A stretch of 64,000 nt of DNA from Canna indica (lineage: Eukaryota > Streptophyta > Magnoliopsida > Zingiberales > Cannaceae), in contig CP136890.1 of the NCBI GenBank assembly GCA_034359265.1, forward strand, positions 31,910,501 through 31,974,500. The letters run 5' to 3'. How positions within the stretch are numbered: the stretch's first letter is position 1; every line of letters begins with the position of its first letter. The notes beneath the pieces were generated by a model that saw nothing but the letters and a program-made list of their open reading frames with translations, was not told the origin of the DNA and did no database searches. Positions 34,436 to 46,520 of the stretch are shown in pieces. A program made the position numbers and the translations under genes.

Positions 34436-36677
34436 CATCTTAGGGTCACGTGACCGGCCAGGGTATACGTGCCTATACCCCGCAGCCTATCCCATGCACA
34501 TGCCAACTCATAATAAAACATAGCGGAAAAATACGATACAATTTTATTATAACAGAGAAAACAAACCAGTTTTCATTTTCATTTTAAAGGAGTATAGTTT
34601 AGCAAGCCAAACAGAGTGCAAAAATTTATAAATAAAGAGTTTATCAGTTTTTCTCAAGAAACACAGTCTGAAATAAAATATAAGAAAGTCCCAAAGGACT
34701 ACAACTCCAAGAACGTTAAAATACCAAGTGCATGGCGAAATACTATAAGACTCGACTACGACCTCTAACTAGGACTGTTATGAGATCAATGTAACTCCTC
34801 TGCCCTCTAGCCGCGCCAAGTGCTCCAGCCTACCTCACTAGTCAGGCTCTGCAAAAAAATAGAAAAGAAACGAGGGTGAGTCCAAAGGAATTCAATGAGC
34901 GGTCCTACCAACCCCACCACAAAACCAACCACAGAGATATAACATACAAACATAAACACCTCTATCTCATACAGGGAGAATGCAACATTTGTAGTATAAC
35001 TAACTAACAGCCACTTGGCCGACCCATGCCCAAAGGCAAGCTTATTCACATAGCAGTGAATCTATGACAGGCCTATCTGCCTACCCATGCCGTAAGGCAT
35101 ACAGGTCACCCACAAGGGTGATGAGGATAATCAGTTTTACCCATCCGAACTTATCCCATAACATACCCTTAAAGAGACATATGGGAATAATCGGGATTTG
35201 CCCATCCGAATTTATTCCAAAAGAAATGAGAATAATCGGGATTCGCCCATCCGAACTTATTCCAAAGAGAAATGAGAATAATCGGGATTCGCCCATCCGA
35301 ACTTATTCCAGAGATAAACGGGAATAATCAAGATTCACCTTTTTAAACACAAGTTGGGATTTACCATCCAACCTTCCGGGCTCAAGCCCGCAAACCGGCT
35401 CCTAACCAAGCCTCTCCGCCATTCATGAAAGATATGACGCCCACAAGATCTAAGTCAAGTGTCATCCACGGTGTCCTAGGGGTGTTCTTACTGGAAAAAA
35501 AAGTCGCAACACATTATGCCGGCAATGTCATTAGCCCATGAGATTTTGTTTCATGCATTTAGATTCTTGTTGGCTCTCAAATAGTTTATTTTGCCCCTTG
35601 AACTTTAATTCTACAATTAAAATTTAAATTCCCGAAATTAGGTTTTATTTTAGGGGTTTTGTTTTCAGTCTACTATTTGAGCCCAATTATGGTGTACCCA
35701 AGCTGAATCTGATTTTCAGAGTGTGTCCTATAGTTTCAGACTATGTTTTATGGTTAAAATGATAGGTTACATGACTATGTTCAGTAATCATCACACTTCA
35801 CAAACACAGTTTCAAATCTCAGCATCATTAGTGACAATCCAGCATGAAATTTCAGCATATTTAGATTTTCAGCATGCTAAATTAATTAACACGAAAATTA
35901 CAGCAATAATCATTTCAAAAATATTGCTAAACTAGATTTCATTCATCATAAACAACAATTAAAAAGGTCTATATTCTAAACATAATTTAGCAAGCTTCAA
36001 ATCCTTACACCAACATCAAGATCCATGCTTCATAAATCAAGAATCATCAAGAACATAAATCATACCGTCAAGAACTAAATCTTTCACATGAAACCATAAA
36101 TTTAACACGTTGAGATTCATGATTTTAACATTAAGCAAGACTTATCATCATAGTAATATAACAAGATTTATCACCAAGAAAACTAAATCTCATTAAACCC
36201 AACATGCTCTCTTAGGCAATTTCACAAACACCTTGAGGGCATCCATTTTAGCCACCCTGGCCGAGCACCCCTAGGACAATCCTAGGGTTGATGCACCACA
36301 TAAGGGGAGTCCTCGGGTCTCCTCTACCACGGCAACAAAGAAAAATGACGAGAAATCCCGATTCAAAACGGTAAATCGCCAAAACTTCTTAAATTCCCAA
36401 GAACGGCTCAAGAACACGAGAAACCAAAAAGAGAAAAAAAAGGAGGATGAACCACTCACTTTATTAGGAAGAAGAAAAGAAAGATTTCCCGATCGGCGGC
36501 CTCCGAATCCAACCACACCACACGATGGCGGCTCGGCTCCAAACAAGAGTCGGCGGCTCCAAGAGAAGGGAAGAGGGGCGGCGGCTCCTCTTCTCCTCAA
36601 CAACTCGGCTTCACAAGAGAGGGGGGAGAGGAAGGCGGCTTGGTTTCCAAAAGAGGGGGAGAGGGACGGCGGCTCGG

Positions 36678-36720
<43 letters not shown>

Positions 36721-37087
36721 ACGGCTTGTGCGGCTCAAGTAAGAACCGCATGGCCTCATGGGGGGGGGGGGGGTTATAATCCCCTCTCAACACTACTCTT
36801 ATGCTAAACCCGCATCTGCCTCAAGCCTGGATCCAAACCCGCTAACCCCTCAACCCAAACTAACCCCAGGCTCAACACAAGCATAATCATTATGCTCAAG
36901 CAAATGCATTAAAAATTAAAGCAATAATCTATTTAAGCAAGTAAAGAAAATGCACAATTCATATTTCTACTTACCCGAGCTTTCAAGCTCGCACCGGATC
37001 ATGACTCGACTCAGTTCAACCTCGAATCATCCCGCTAGACTGACAAAGATAAATAATAAAAATTATCACAATATCTTGGATATTACA
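34436..37087 (-). mobile_element. Solo LTR B, gypsy type, with exact 5-bp target duplication
   Basis: It runs from TGTCACACTCCATCTTAGGG to CTTGGATATTACA and is flanked by TGCTA at 34431-34435 and TGCTA at 37088-37092. There is no internal region. It is related to solo LTR A throughout, including the GAATAATCGGGATTCGCCCA tandem repeats (35125-35340) and the 3' CT tract. The exact duplication shows that this is a solo LTR left by recombination, not a truncated element. Confidence 0.9.
35125..35340. repeat. Tandem repeat inside solo LTR B
   Basis: Four to five units of about 45 bp carry GAATAATCGGGATTCGCCCA followed by TCCGAACTTATTCC. It is the counterpart of the array in solo LTR A. Confidence 0.8.
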
Positions 37088-37282
37088 TGCTACGAGAGCC
37101 AAGGTGTTGCGAGAGTCGAGGTGCTGCGAGGGACAAGTTGCTATGATCACCAAGGTTTGGCTTCTGGTCGGCCTACGAAGAGCTGGCGGCTCCTCTTCTC
37201 CTCAACAACTCGGCTTCACAAGAGAGGGGGGAGAGGAAGGCGGCTTGGTTTCCAAAAGAGGGGGAGAGGGACGGCGGCTCGG

Positions 37283-37328
<46 letters not shown>

Positions 37329-37793
37329 GCTTGTGCGGCTCAAGTAAGAACCGCATGGCCTCATGGGGGGGGGGGGGGGGGGGGTTATAATCCCCTCTCA
37401 ACACTACTCTTATGCTAAACCCGCATCTGCCTCAAGCCTGGATCCAAACCCGCTAACCCCTCAACCCAAACTAACCCCAGGCTCAACACAAGCATAATCA
37501 TTATGCTCAAGCAAATGCATTAAAAATTAAAGCAATAATTTATTTAAGCAAGTAAAGAAAATGCACAATTCATATTTCTACTTACCCGAGCTTTCAAGCT
37601 CGCACCGGATCATGACTCGACTCAGTTCAACCTCGAATCATCCCGCTAGACTGACAAAGATAAATAATAAAAATTATCACAATATCTTGGATATTACATG
37701 CTACGAGAGCCAAGGTGTTGCGAGAGTCGAGGTGCTGCGAGGGACAAGTTGCTATGATCACCAAGGTTTGGCTTCTGGTCGGCCTACGAAGAG
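36580..37793. repeat. Near-identical tandem duplication, about 605 bp, over the end of solo LTR B
   Basis: The sequence from about 36580 to 37184 is repeated at about 37185 to 37793, including the LTR end, the TGCTA flank and about 95 bp of flanking DNA ending CCTACGAAGAGCT. The only visible differences are repeat-length changes in the (CT)n tract (36679-36720 versus 37283-37326) and the G run (36761-36773 versus 37365-37384), plus isolated bases. The duplication happened after the LTR inserted. Confidence 0.9.
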
Positions 37794-38506
37794 CTCATGG
37801 CTATCATTTCAGTTTGATCGAGGCATATTGAGTCGGCATATCTTTGTCGTGTCACTTCGTGGCCCTTCAATTTTCGTTCTTGGTATGGTGGCTGCATAGT
37901 GGGAGGGATTGCCTCTTTCGTGGCGACTGTTGATTGGCCTTTGCCTTTTTTCAGCATTAATTTCCATGCAACTAGTAATCATGACAGGGTGAGCCGCCTG
38001 TTCGTGCCTTGCGAAGATCATAGGGAGTCGTTGTTGCAGAGCTGGTCGGCTAGGATCTGACTTCAGTGTGATTGTCGGTCATTCGATGGAAAGTTGCTAC
38101 CCCTTGGCCTATGAAGAGGCACTTCTTTTCTTTGTTTCGAACTTTTAGCGTGCTTCTTGGTGTCTGCACTCAAGGGGTATTTGTCAACGGTGTTTTCGTT
38201 GATCATTTTCTTCGCCCGGGCGTCATTTTTTCCTTCGGTGAGTCTTCTTATTTGCTCTAGTTCTTGTACTTGTTGAGATTGACCTTAGGTTAGTAGGCTT
38301 GTACTGACCTGTCCCCGTTTGTTACGGTTTCACGATCTTCACCAAGTCGATAAGGAAATAAAGTTACAAGGTCCGACGATGACCGACGTGAACAACATCT
38401 TGTCCTTTCAAAAGGGTGTGTCAATCGTCGGTGAGGGTGTTGATGAGGATTACGACGGTCTCTCGTGTCCCACGAGTCCACCTCCTCTGGAATGTTTGTT
38501 TGACTA
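37794..38506. other. Repeat-derived DNA, no gene recognised
   Basis: ORFs of 60-80 codons on both strands match no family I know. The position between solo LTR B and a gypsy protease remnant suggests LTR or internal gypsy sequence. Confidence 0.35.
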
Positions 38507-38621
38507 CCAAGACTAGGGCTGAGCAAAACCCGACCCGACCCGATATACCCGAATAACCCGACCCGAAATGAATTTTTAGGTTTTTTGGGTCAGATCGGGT
38601 TTTGCTCAGCCCTAGTCTTGG
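38507..38621. mobile_element. Short MITE with perfect 27-bp inverted ends
   Basis: The arms at 38507-38533 and 38595-38621 are exact reverse complements. They contain CTAGGGCTGAGCAAAACCC and continue into ACCCGACCC-type words. The 61-bp centre is AT-richer. The TAGGGCTG terminus is hAT-like, but the complementarity extends beyond it into CCAAGA, so no direct target duplication is visible. Confidence 0.85.
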
Positions 38622-38624
38622 CTG

Positions 38625-40420
38625 TTAAATGGGGGGTCGATATGATTGCTCCTAGGCTGTTAAATGAGAGTTGTCCCAAGATCATGTGGCAGGGACTGGG
38701 AATTTCGATGACCATATAATGCACGTCGATCATTTTAGCCTTTGGGCGGGAGTCAAACGTTGTCCTTAGTTATATGGAGCCTCGGACGTTGACTCGCTCC
38801 CTTGAGAAATCTACCAAGTCTCCCTTACAGGGTGAAAGTGAAGCTTCCGTTAGCTGCATTTTCTCGAATGTAGAGTGAGGGAGGATATCGGGTGAACTGC
38901 CTTGATCCACGAAAACTTTCTTAATCATGAAGTTTCATGCGAACACAAAAATCATGACTCGATCGTGTAGGTTTTTGTCAATTCTCTGGAAATCGAATTC
39001 ATAAAATGATATTATCGGGGTTCTGGAGATAGAATCCTACAGTCGGGTAATGCCGTCGATCGCCATGATTGCCCGAAGAGATCTCTTTCTGGCCAAGCTT
39101 GACTCGCCTCCTCCGACGAACCCGTCGGCGATATAATCGATGACTCATCGGACTCCGTTCCCTGAGCAGTTAGCTCGATCATTGTTTCTTTGGCCTCCAG
39201 GATGGTTCAGAGATGTTTGTTTTAGATTGCGGCCATCAGTGGTCTTGGCTCCTGCTCCGACCACGCTCTCTTTCAAAATTGATGTATCTATTAAGGCATT
39301 CTACGCAGACCAGGTCCTCGAGTTGATCTCCAAGCACCACACAGTTTTCTATGGTGTGCCCATAAGTGTCATAGAAGGCACATTTTCTGCTCATATCGAC
39401 GTTGGGTGGCAGTTTATGCTTCTCGGCATTGATAGGGTAACTGAGGAGTTTCAAGTCATAGATCTCACGAATGATGGTTTCCTTCTTTGTGTTGAATGGA
39501 GTGTATTTCTCGTATCGAGCGCTCGAGGCTGGGTGGCAGGGGCGGAACCAGCATGTTGTCGTCGGGGGGGGGGGGGGGGGGGGGGGGGGGGAATTGCCCA
39601 CCTGACATTTGTCTCCCCCTTAAAACTATATAATAATTTATATATTAGTATTTAGTTATATTTGCCCCCCTAAAAATATTTTTTTACCATGTAATTGACT
39701 ATGTGATATACGATTTTATATTTTGCCCCTCCTGAGATAATTTCCTGGCTTCGCCCCTGCAGGGTGGTGATCTTGCCCTCATGTCATTTTCTCACTCACG
39801 ACGATTTCGGTCTTCGCCCTTTTTGTCAGTTCTCCTAGGTTTCTTGTCTTTGGCGATTTCTTTAGCGTTATGCCTTTCAGTTTTTTTTGGCCTCACGTAA
39901 CTCCTCCATCTCCATGTGGCTGGCAACTATCTCTTGGAACTCGTTCATGTCCTTCAACCTTGTCAAGGCGATCTGGTCCACGAAGTATCTAGGCTTCAGC
40001 CCGTGCTTGATGGAGAATAGTTTGACTCACGGGTCGGGATTAGGGATTTCCATGGCTGTAGCCTGAAATCTTTGCACGAAATCCCTCAAGGATTCATGTT
40101 GCCCTTGTTTGATATAGTGGAGAGTGTCCTCGATTTTGGAGTAGACTTGGGATGATGAGAACTGGTTGGTGAAGGTGCGGGAGAGTCTGCGAAAGTGTGT
40201 ATAGACCCCAGTTGAAGGGATGAAAACCACATCAGTGCGGATTTTTCCAGGAAGGTTGGGAAGGGTAAGCAAAGGACGAGGTCGATCGCTCTGTTGAAGA
40301 GCATCATAGATCTGAACATTGTCAGGTGTGCGGTCGGGTCACCCTTACCATCATAGGGCTTCAACATAGTCGGCAGCCTGTATTTGGGTGGCAGGGATGC
40401 CTCCATGATGCGCTCGGCGA
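38625..40420 (-). pseudogene. Tat-like Ty3/gypsy gag-protease remnant, multiply broken
   Basis: On the - strand, gag begins near 40400 with YDGKGDPTAHLTMFRSMM and SALMWFSSLQLGS. It shifts frame near 40200 and continues as THFRRLSRTFTNQF and QGQHESLRDFVQRFQATAM. After further stops comes the pseudo-zinc-finger region near 39330-39520 (SRKCAFYDTYGHTIENC). Near 38880-38960 follows an aspartic-protease-like block, KKVFVDQGSSPDIL, with DQG at the active-site position. Two MITEs interrupt or border it (39537-39759; 38507-38621). No reverse transcriptase or integrase is seen. The copy is non-functional. Confidence 0.8.
39537..39759. mobile_element. hAT-like MITE with long poly-G run
   Basis: The ends CAGGGGCGGAACCAG and CTGGCTTCGCCCCTG are inverted repeats with few mismatches. 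The flanks CTGGGTGG (39529-39536) and CAGGGTGG (39760-39767) are a probable 8-bp target duplication with one change. It sits in the gypsy gag remnant. A run of about 30 Gs begins at about 39565. Confidence 0.8.
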
Positions 40421-41589
40421 AGAGTCCCGAGTCGACAGGGAGAGGGGTGGCAATCTCCGTGGATGTGGTGTCTTTCTATTTTTCTTGGGTGAGCATGCTA
40501 GATACCTTATCCCGGAGGACAAAAACCTGTCTCTTTCTCCCTGAATGGTTATTTTCTTCATGCTTTTAGCAATGGCTCTCGTGTTCGGTTGGGTGTTATT
40601 TTCGGGACCGCGTCAACATCTCAACTTGGGCTGCTAACCATCAGTTCTCCACCTCACGGTCGTTTATATGATGCTAGGGTTCTTCTTGTGAGGGGTTGGC
40701 TGGTGCTGGAGCATCACTCCTCACTATTTCAGCGTCTGTAGGTAGCAGGATGACGTCACTGCTAGGGTGCTGCATGCGCGCAGCGACGTTAGCCTAACTC
40801 CGGGTACCAACCATTGCGAGGCGGATAAGATTTACTCGGCTTCAAGGTGGGTGCCAAATATTTCTGCATGAAGGTTGGGGCGATGCAGTCCAGCCTGGTG
40901 GGCTCCTAGTAAGGTGTAGCTCCGACGGGGAGACCTGCAAAAGACACTCTAATATCTAAGTCAGGAGGTGATCAAGGTGGAGGTAATAGAAATTGGACTC
41001 TAGGTTACCTAAGGTGTGTTGTGTCTGTAAATATTGTAGGGTGAGAGATTGTTGGCGATGATGTCGTCCGATGATCTCGTAGGGATGTTGCTCAGATGGG
41101 GCGAGACTGATCGTAAAGATGTTGAGCTCGTAATGATGAATTCCTCGTATTTATTGAGGACGTTGGAGTCCTTGTATGGCCGGGTTGAGCCCCCGGGCTA
41201 AGCCGTCTGGCTTGTCTTGAGTTTAGTTCATATGTGTGAGTGCTTCTGGGCCTAATCTGACAGGGTCCAAAGTGTTAGTCCAGTCCATATACATATTGTT
41301 TAAATATAAATATTATGATACACAACTCTCTAAAATATTATAAAATATATTTTACTAAACAAAGATTTGAATTGTCTTCTTGTTTCAAGTTTCAACCATA
41401 TATTTATTGTTGCATATATAATTGACACATTATTAGTAATCTTATGTTCAACATATCTAATTCCATCTTATGTTCAACATATCTAATTCCTACAATTATT
41501 TATGAGAATGTTATCCTTTTGATTTTTTTTATTTGTGAGTATTATGTTTCGTTTGTATTTTTATTTTGAACATATCTAGTTTCAACCAG
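40421..41589. other. Gypsy leader/LTR remnant
   Basis: This lies upstream of the gag remnant on its coding strand. The stretch 40905-41290 is homologous to 28400-28795 and is probably LTR. The stretch 41290-41589 is AT-rich, with a 26-bp tandem duplication (ATCTTATGTTCAACATATCT) at 41439-41490. No primer site was identified. Confidence 0.45.
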
Positions 41590-44500
41590 TATTGTTTCTA
41601 GCAACAAACCCTGCACCACAGTTAAGATTAAGAACAGAACCATCACTATTACACTTAATCCAAGGATTCACAAGAGGACTCTTTTTGAGATTGATAGTGT
41701 TTAATTTAATATTTTCATCAGGTTTGAATTTGTCAAATAATTCTGAGTAAACTCAGTAATAGAGATCATGAGACTTCTGGGGGAGAGCTGCCTACCTTCG
41801 TGTAGTTTCAAGTTCCTTGTGTGCCAAAGGAACCATAGGGTATTGGCAATAGTGGCCTTGCACTGAGGAGAATAGGAAGAGTTTGGATGAGAGCTAAGCC
41901 AAGAGCTAGATACTCAATCAATCCTATTGGATAGATCGATCTGTAGTATCTATTCTAAGAGTGACCATATTTGAGAAGCCAAAGTGCACTCCAAAAAAAG
42001 ATGAATGAGGGATTTAGAATGATTGAGACACATAACACAAGTGTTATTTATACCAAGGTTAAGTCTAAACAGTCTTAACTTGGTAGGAAGTCTATTATGA
42101 AAAAAATTCCATAAGAAGAAGTGTACTTTAGGAGCTGTACGTAGGTTCCAAAGGGAAGACCAAACATGGAAAGTCTCAATAGGAAGGGATTCGTGGTAAC
42201 TAACCCCTCAGTCTCCATCATCCAGTACCATTTTTTATCATTTGGATTAAATGAAATATCTATCTATCTCATCTGGTTCTAAACAGAATCATGAAAGAGA
42301 GATAACCCAAACAAATCATTCCAATTATCATCCAAAAGTAAATCAGATATATACAAATTATTATTAGCAAGTTCAGTACTAAAAGATGAAGGTTTAAGAG
42401 CAAGGGGTACGTCAAAAACTCAAGTATCGTTAAGAACAAAAGTAACAGTACAAGTGTCAATAAATTTTCTAAAGCCAAATCTGAGTTTATTAAAAGCTTT
42501 AATAAAAATTCTCCAAGACTAGGATGATTTAGAAGGAGTAGAACAGTTAGTATAAGATATTAGAGGATATTTAGCTTTAACAATTGAATTCTAAGGGTAT
42601 CAATATCATTTAAGTAAGATTGTAGCCTCCTAGCATGCACAGCTAAACTCTTTTGAAATAAGCTATGAATGTTAAGTCCACCTTGATTTTTGGGGAGCAA
42701 AATAGTATTCCAACTAATAGCATTCCTGTATTGTCATTACCTTTGGACCAAAGAAAGTTTTTAAGTATTTTATCAATCTTAGAGAAACAGTCTTTAGAAA
42801 TCCAAAAAACAAAAGTGAATGCAAGGGAATGGAGTTCAGTACAGAGTTTAATTAAAATTGTCTTACCCGCTTGAGTGAGGTACTTAGCTTGCCAATTACC
42901 TAATCTAGCATTTGAGACATCATGAAGATAATCATGGGGGCTTCTAGGAATAATTAAGTGAGCGTTTGGTTGCCCGCAAGTGCAAATGCTGCAACTCTAA
43001 TTGCAACATTTGGATAACAAATTTTTTTGGTTGGCCGCAAAAGCATTTTGCAGCATTTACTATTTGCAACTTGCATTTCTAATATTATTTGCGGGCCACA
43101 AATGGATTGCAGCCCAAAAGCCCGCAATACAAGATTGCGGGCTGCAAATGCAATAAATTAAATATTGAAAAATAATTAATTTGGGCGACTTAGAGTCGTC
43201 GGATGGAGACGAGATAAATATCAAAGTTGTAGGTTTTCGCGCGTTGAACGCGACGGTAGTGTCAGAATTTAGATCTGATGTTGTTTGACAATTTTTTTAA
43301 TATATTTTTAGTATCATACAAAAATTACAAATTATTATTTTATCGGACTAGGTCTAGCAAATCGGGTCGGGCCTAAGTTTTTGGCCCACCCGAAAAAAAT
43401 CGTGCCTAGCCCGACCTGAAAAAATTCGTGCGCGGCTCGAGCCATCCCGGCTCGGCTCGCCGAACCCGAAAACATTCGTGCCAAACTCGGCTCAAAAAAA
43501 TTCGTGTCCGGCTCGATCCAACTTGGCCCAATCGAAAAAATTCATGCCTGGCCTAGCCCGAAAAAATTTGTGCCAAGCCCGACCAAAAAAAAGTCGTGCC
43601 CAGCCCGACCCAAAAAAATTCGTGTGCGGCTCGACCTGTCCTGGCCCGGCTCGCTAGACCCAAAAAAATTCGTGCCCGACCTGGCTCGAAAAAATTTGTG
43701 CCCTGCCTGGAAAAATTCGTGTTCGGGCCTGGCTTGGCCCAACCCAAAAAAATTTGTGACGACCTGGTTCGAAAAAATTTGTGCCCGGCCTAGCCAAAAA
43801 AAAATCGTGCCATGTTTGGCTCGAAAAACTTTGTGCCAGGCTCGGCCCGAAAAAATTCGTGTCTGGCCCGGCCCGACCCAAAAAAATTCATGACGACTCG
43901 GTCCAAAAAAATTGTGCCCGGCCCGGCCCAAAAAAATTCGTGCCAGGCTCAGCCCGAAAAAATTCGTGCTCGGCCCGGCCCGAAAAGTTCTTAGAGAATG
44001 ACATGTTGTTCTTAATCCTAAGAGAGCAACTAGCATGAAAATAGATTTCAGATTTATTGTAATAAACCTTTTGTCTTGTGAGTTTTTCATATAAGTCAAG
44101 AATGTCAATTATAGATTTCAGAGTATGAGGATTAGCTTTACAAGCAAGTAATATATCCATCTGCAAACATAAGATGACTAATGACAATTCTATTCTTAAT
44201 CTTAAAAGGAGAATACTTCTTGAGATTGACAGCTTGATTAAAAAGTAGTAAGAGTATTTGCTACAATCACATAAAGAAAAGGGGATAGAAGATCCCCTTG
44301 CCTTATTCCTCTATTAGAGTTAAAAAATGAGAAGTGTTACAATTAATCATGCATGCAAAAGTAGAAGAAGAAATGCAAGCAGAAATCCAGTTAATAAAAA
44401 TCTTAGAAAAATTACAGGCCTTAAGAATATGCAAGATGGCATTCCAAGAAATAGTTTCAAATGCTTTTTCTAAGTCTATTTTGATAAGAATATTAGGGTT

Positions 44501-46223
44501 TTTGCCTTTAGAAGAATACATTAAGTGAGCTAGTTCTTGAGCTATTAAAATATTATCATGTATGCTCCTACCCTTAATGAATGTTGATTGATCAAGAATA
44601 ATGAGATCAGGTAAACATAATTTAAGTCTAGAAGCAAGCACCTTAGCAAGAATTCTATAACTTAAATTACAAAGTGCAATAGGCCTAAAATCTTTAACTA
44701 ACTTAGGATTATTGCATTTAGGAATAAATGTGAGCAAAGTTCTGTTCCATTCAGGAGGAAGATAAGCATGAGCATGGAAAGCAGTACAACAGTGCATGAA
44801 GTCATCAAAAATAATATTCTAATATTTTTTATAAAATTCAACAGTGTAACCATCATAACCATGACTTTTTCCATTTCCCATGGATTTAATAGCATCCCAC
44901 ACTTCATTTTTAGAAAAAGGAAGGGTAAGATAGTCATTAAGAGAGGAAAGGATGGAAGGAAAAGTAGGCCATGAGCTAGATAGAGGATAAGAATGAGGGT
45001 TTGAATTTGACTAGAGAGTAGAGTAAGCTAAAACAAACTCATCAAGAATATTCTTATCATCAAAGAGAGTTTGATTTGAAGAGGAAAGAATGAAAGTGAC
45101 CCTATTAGATCTTCTACGAGCAGAGACTACTCTATGGAAGAAAGTAGTGTTTGCATCCCCATCAGATATCCAATTAGTCTTTGCCTTTGCCCACCATTTC
45201 AGAGTTATCTATCTTTGAAGGGCATTGGCCTTGTTGTAAAGACTTTTAAGGATAATATAATGGGAGTCATCAAGAGTAGAAATAGAGTCAATATGTTCAA
45301 AAGAGTGAATATCATTTAGAGTATTTTGAAGCAATTCCTCTAACTTACCAAGAGAGTTCCTATTCCAGTTAGAAAGAGCAGCTCTATTCTTAGAGAGTTT
45401 ACTGTTGAAGTTAGAGAAAATATTATGAACAGGGGAATGGAGGTTCCAGGAATTGCTAATAATGGTGGTGGGCTCATCATAGCCGGTCCAAAAGTTTTGG
45501 AATCTAAAAAGTTTACACTTGGTGACTTTAGAATTAGGGATAGATATAAGCATAGGACAGTGATCAGGGGTGAGCTTGGGTAGATATTTGATAGTGGAAG
45601 AGCCAAAGAAATGCAGTCATGCAGGATTGGAGAAGACTCTATCCAATCTTATAAGGATGCGAGAGTGGCCAATTCTATTATTGGTCCATGTGTAAGAGGA
45701 CTAGAGAGAGATTAGAGTTAGAAATGAAGTTTCTAAAACATTTAATAGAATGATTAATAGAAAAGGGAGCACCTCCTTTCTTATCTTCATGATTAAGGAT
45801 ACAATTAAAGTCTGCAAAGATTAACTAGGGATAAGGAGAGAAATTAGTGTTAGAAAGAGATTTCCAAATATTATTTCTAAGGAGAGGGTTTGTATTAGCA
45901 TAGGTATTAGAGAAGAGAAAATGTTCTAAATTTTCAAATTTGATGATAGCATGAATAATGTTAAAGTTGGAAAAGATCACTTTGGCAAGGACAGAATCAG
46001 AATTCCAAGCAAGAATAAGACCACCTGAGGCACCTTGAGAGGGTTGAATAAAACCATCCTAGTTTCTCCCAAGACTTTTAATAAATTTTAACCCCTTAGG
46101 GGAGTCAAGGTGGGATTCTTGAATGAAAATAAACTTGATAAAGTGATTTTTAATAACAAAGAAAAGGTGATCCCTAACTGGCTTCCTAGAGGCTCCTCTA
46201 CCGTTCCAACTTAAAATATTCAT
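41590..46223 (-). pseudogene. LINE ORF2: endonuclease, reverse transcriptase, RNase H (dead)
   Basis: It starts at an ATG (46223) with MNILSWNGRGASRKPVRDHL, followed by QESHLDSPKGLKF and, later, ADFNCIL with DKKGG, which are L1 endonuclease motifs. Reverse transcriptase follows at about 44800-44300: FIPKCNNPKLVKDFRPIALC, RILAKVLASRLK, DQSTFIKGRSIHDN, IKIDLEKAFETISW. The catalytic FADD region near 44170 is damaged: LMFAD is followed by a frameshift. After the 43990-42961 insertion the frame resumes with IPRSPHDYLHDVSNARLGNW and ends in RNase H sequence WIKCNSDGSVLNLNCGAGFV at about 41660-41590. It could not support retrotransposition. Confidence 0.88.
42959..43991. mobile_element. Insertion in LINE ORF2: palindromic unit plus gypsy-like CCCGGCCCG array
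   Basis: It starts GAGCGTTTGGTTGCCCGCAA. Inverted relatives of TTGCGGGCTGCAAATGC occur over the first 200 bp, then unique sequence. From about 43380 to 43985 there is a degenerate array of CCCGGCCCGAAAAAATTCGT-type words every 20-50 bp. The LINE flanks (AATTAAGT on the left, AAGTTCTTAG on the right) suggest a short AAGT target duplication. The array generates spurious ORFs on both strands. Confidence 0.6.
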
Positions 46224-46520
46224 TGACATAATTAAGTTGGTTTCAGTGTAAGAGCTAAAGGATTCTCAGGGGGATCCTCTTGAATAGGAAAAAAATTGTT
46301 CAGGAGAGTCTAAAAGGTCTACGTTTTTTAGACTTAGAATGAGCATCTAAGGAAAGCAGAGAGTTGATATGGTTGCTTTTAATGAAATTTGATTTTTTTT
46401 TTTCTTCATTTTATCCTTGTTGGATACTTTAAGGGGCTGCTGCCTCTTGGAAGAAAGAATCACATGAGAAACATCCTCAACCATTTGGTTGAAATACTTA
46501 AGAGGAGGAGGTTTAAAGGT

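Noticed and set aside
36271..37404. ORFs with RERERERE or SLSLSLSL runs
   Set aside because: They translate the (CT)n microsatellite in LTR sequence, not a protein gene.
39236..39601. Proline-run protein at the start of a 121-aa ORF
   Set aside because: The proline run is the poly-G of a MITE read in reverse. Only the downstream part is genuine gypsy sequence.
43504..44108. Several ORFs with PKKFVPG / NFFGLGRA repeats
   Set aside because: These are translations of the CCCGGCCCGAAAAAATTCGT array inserted in the LINE.
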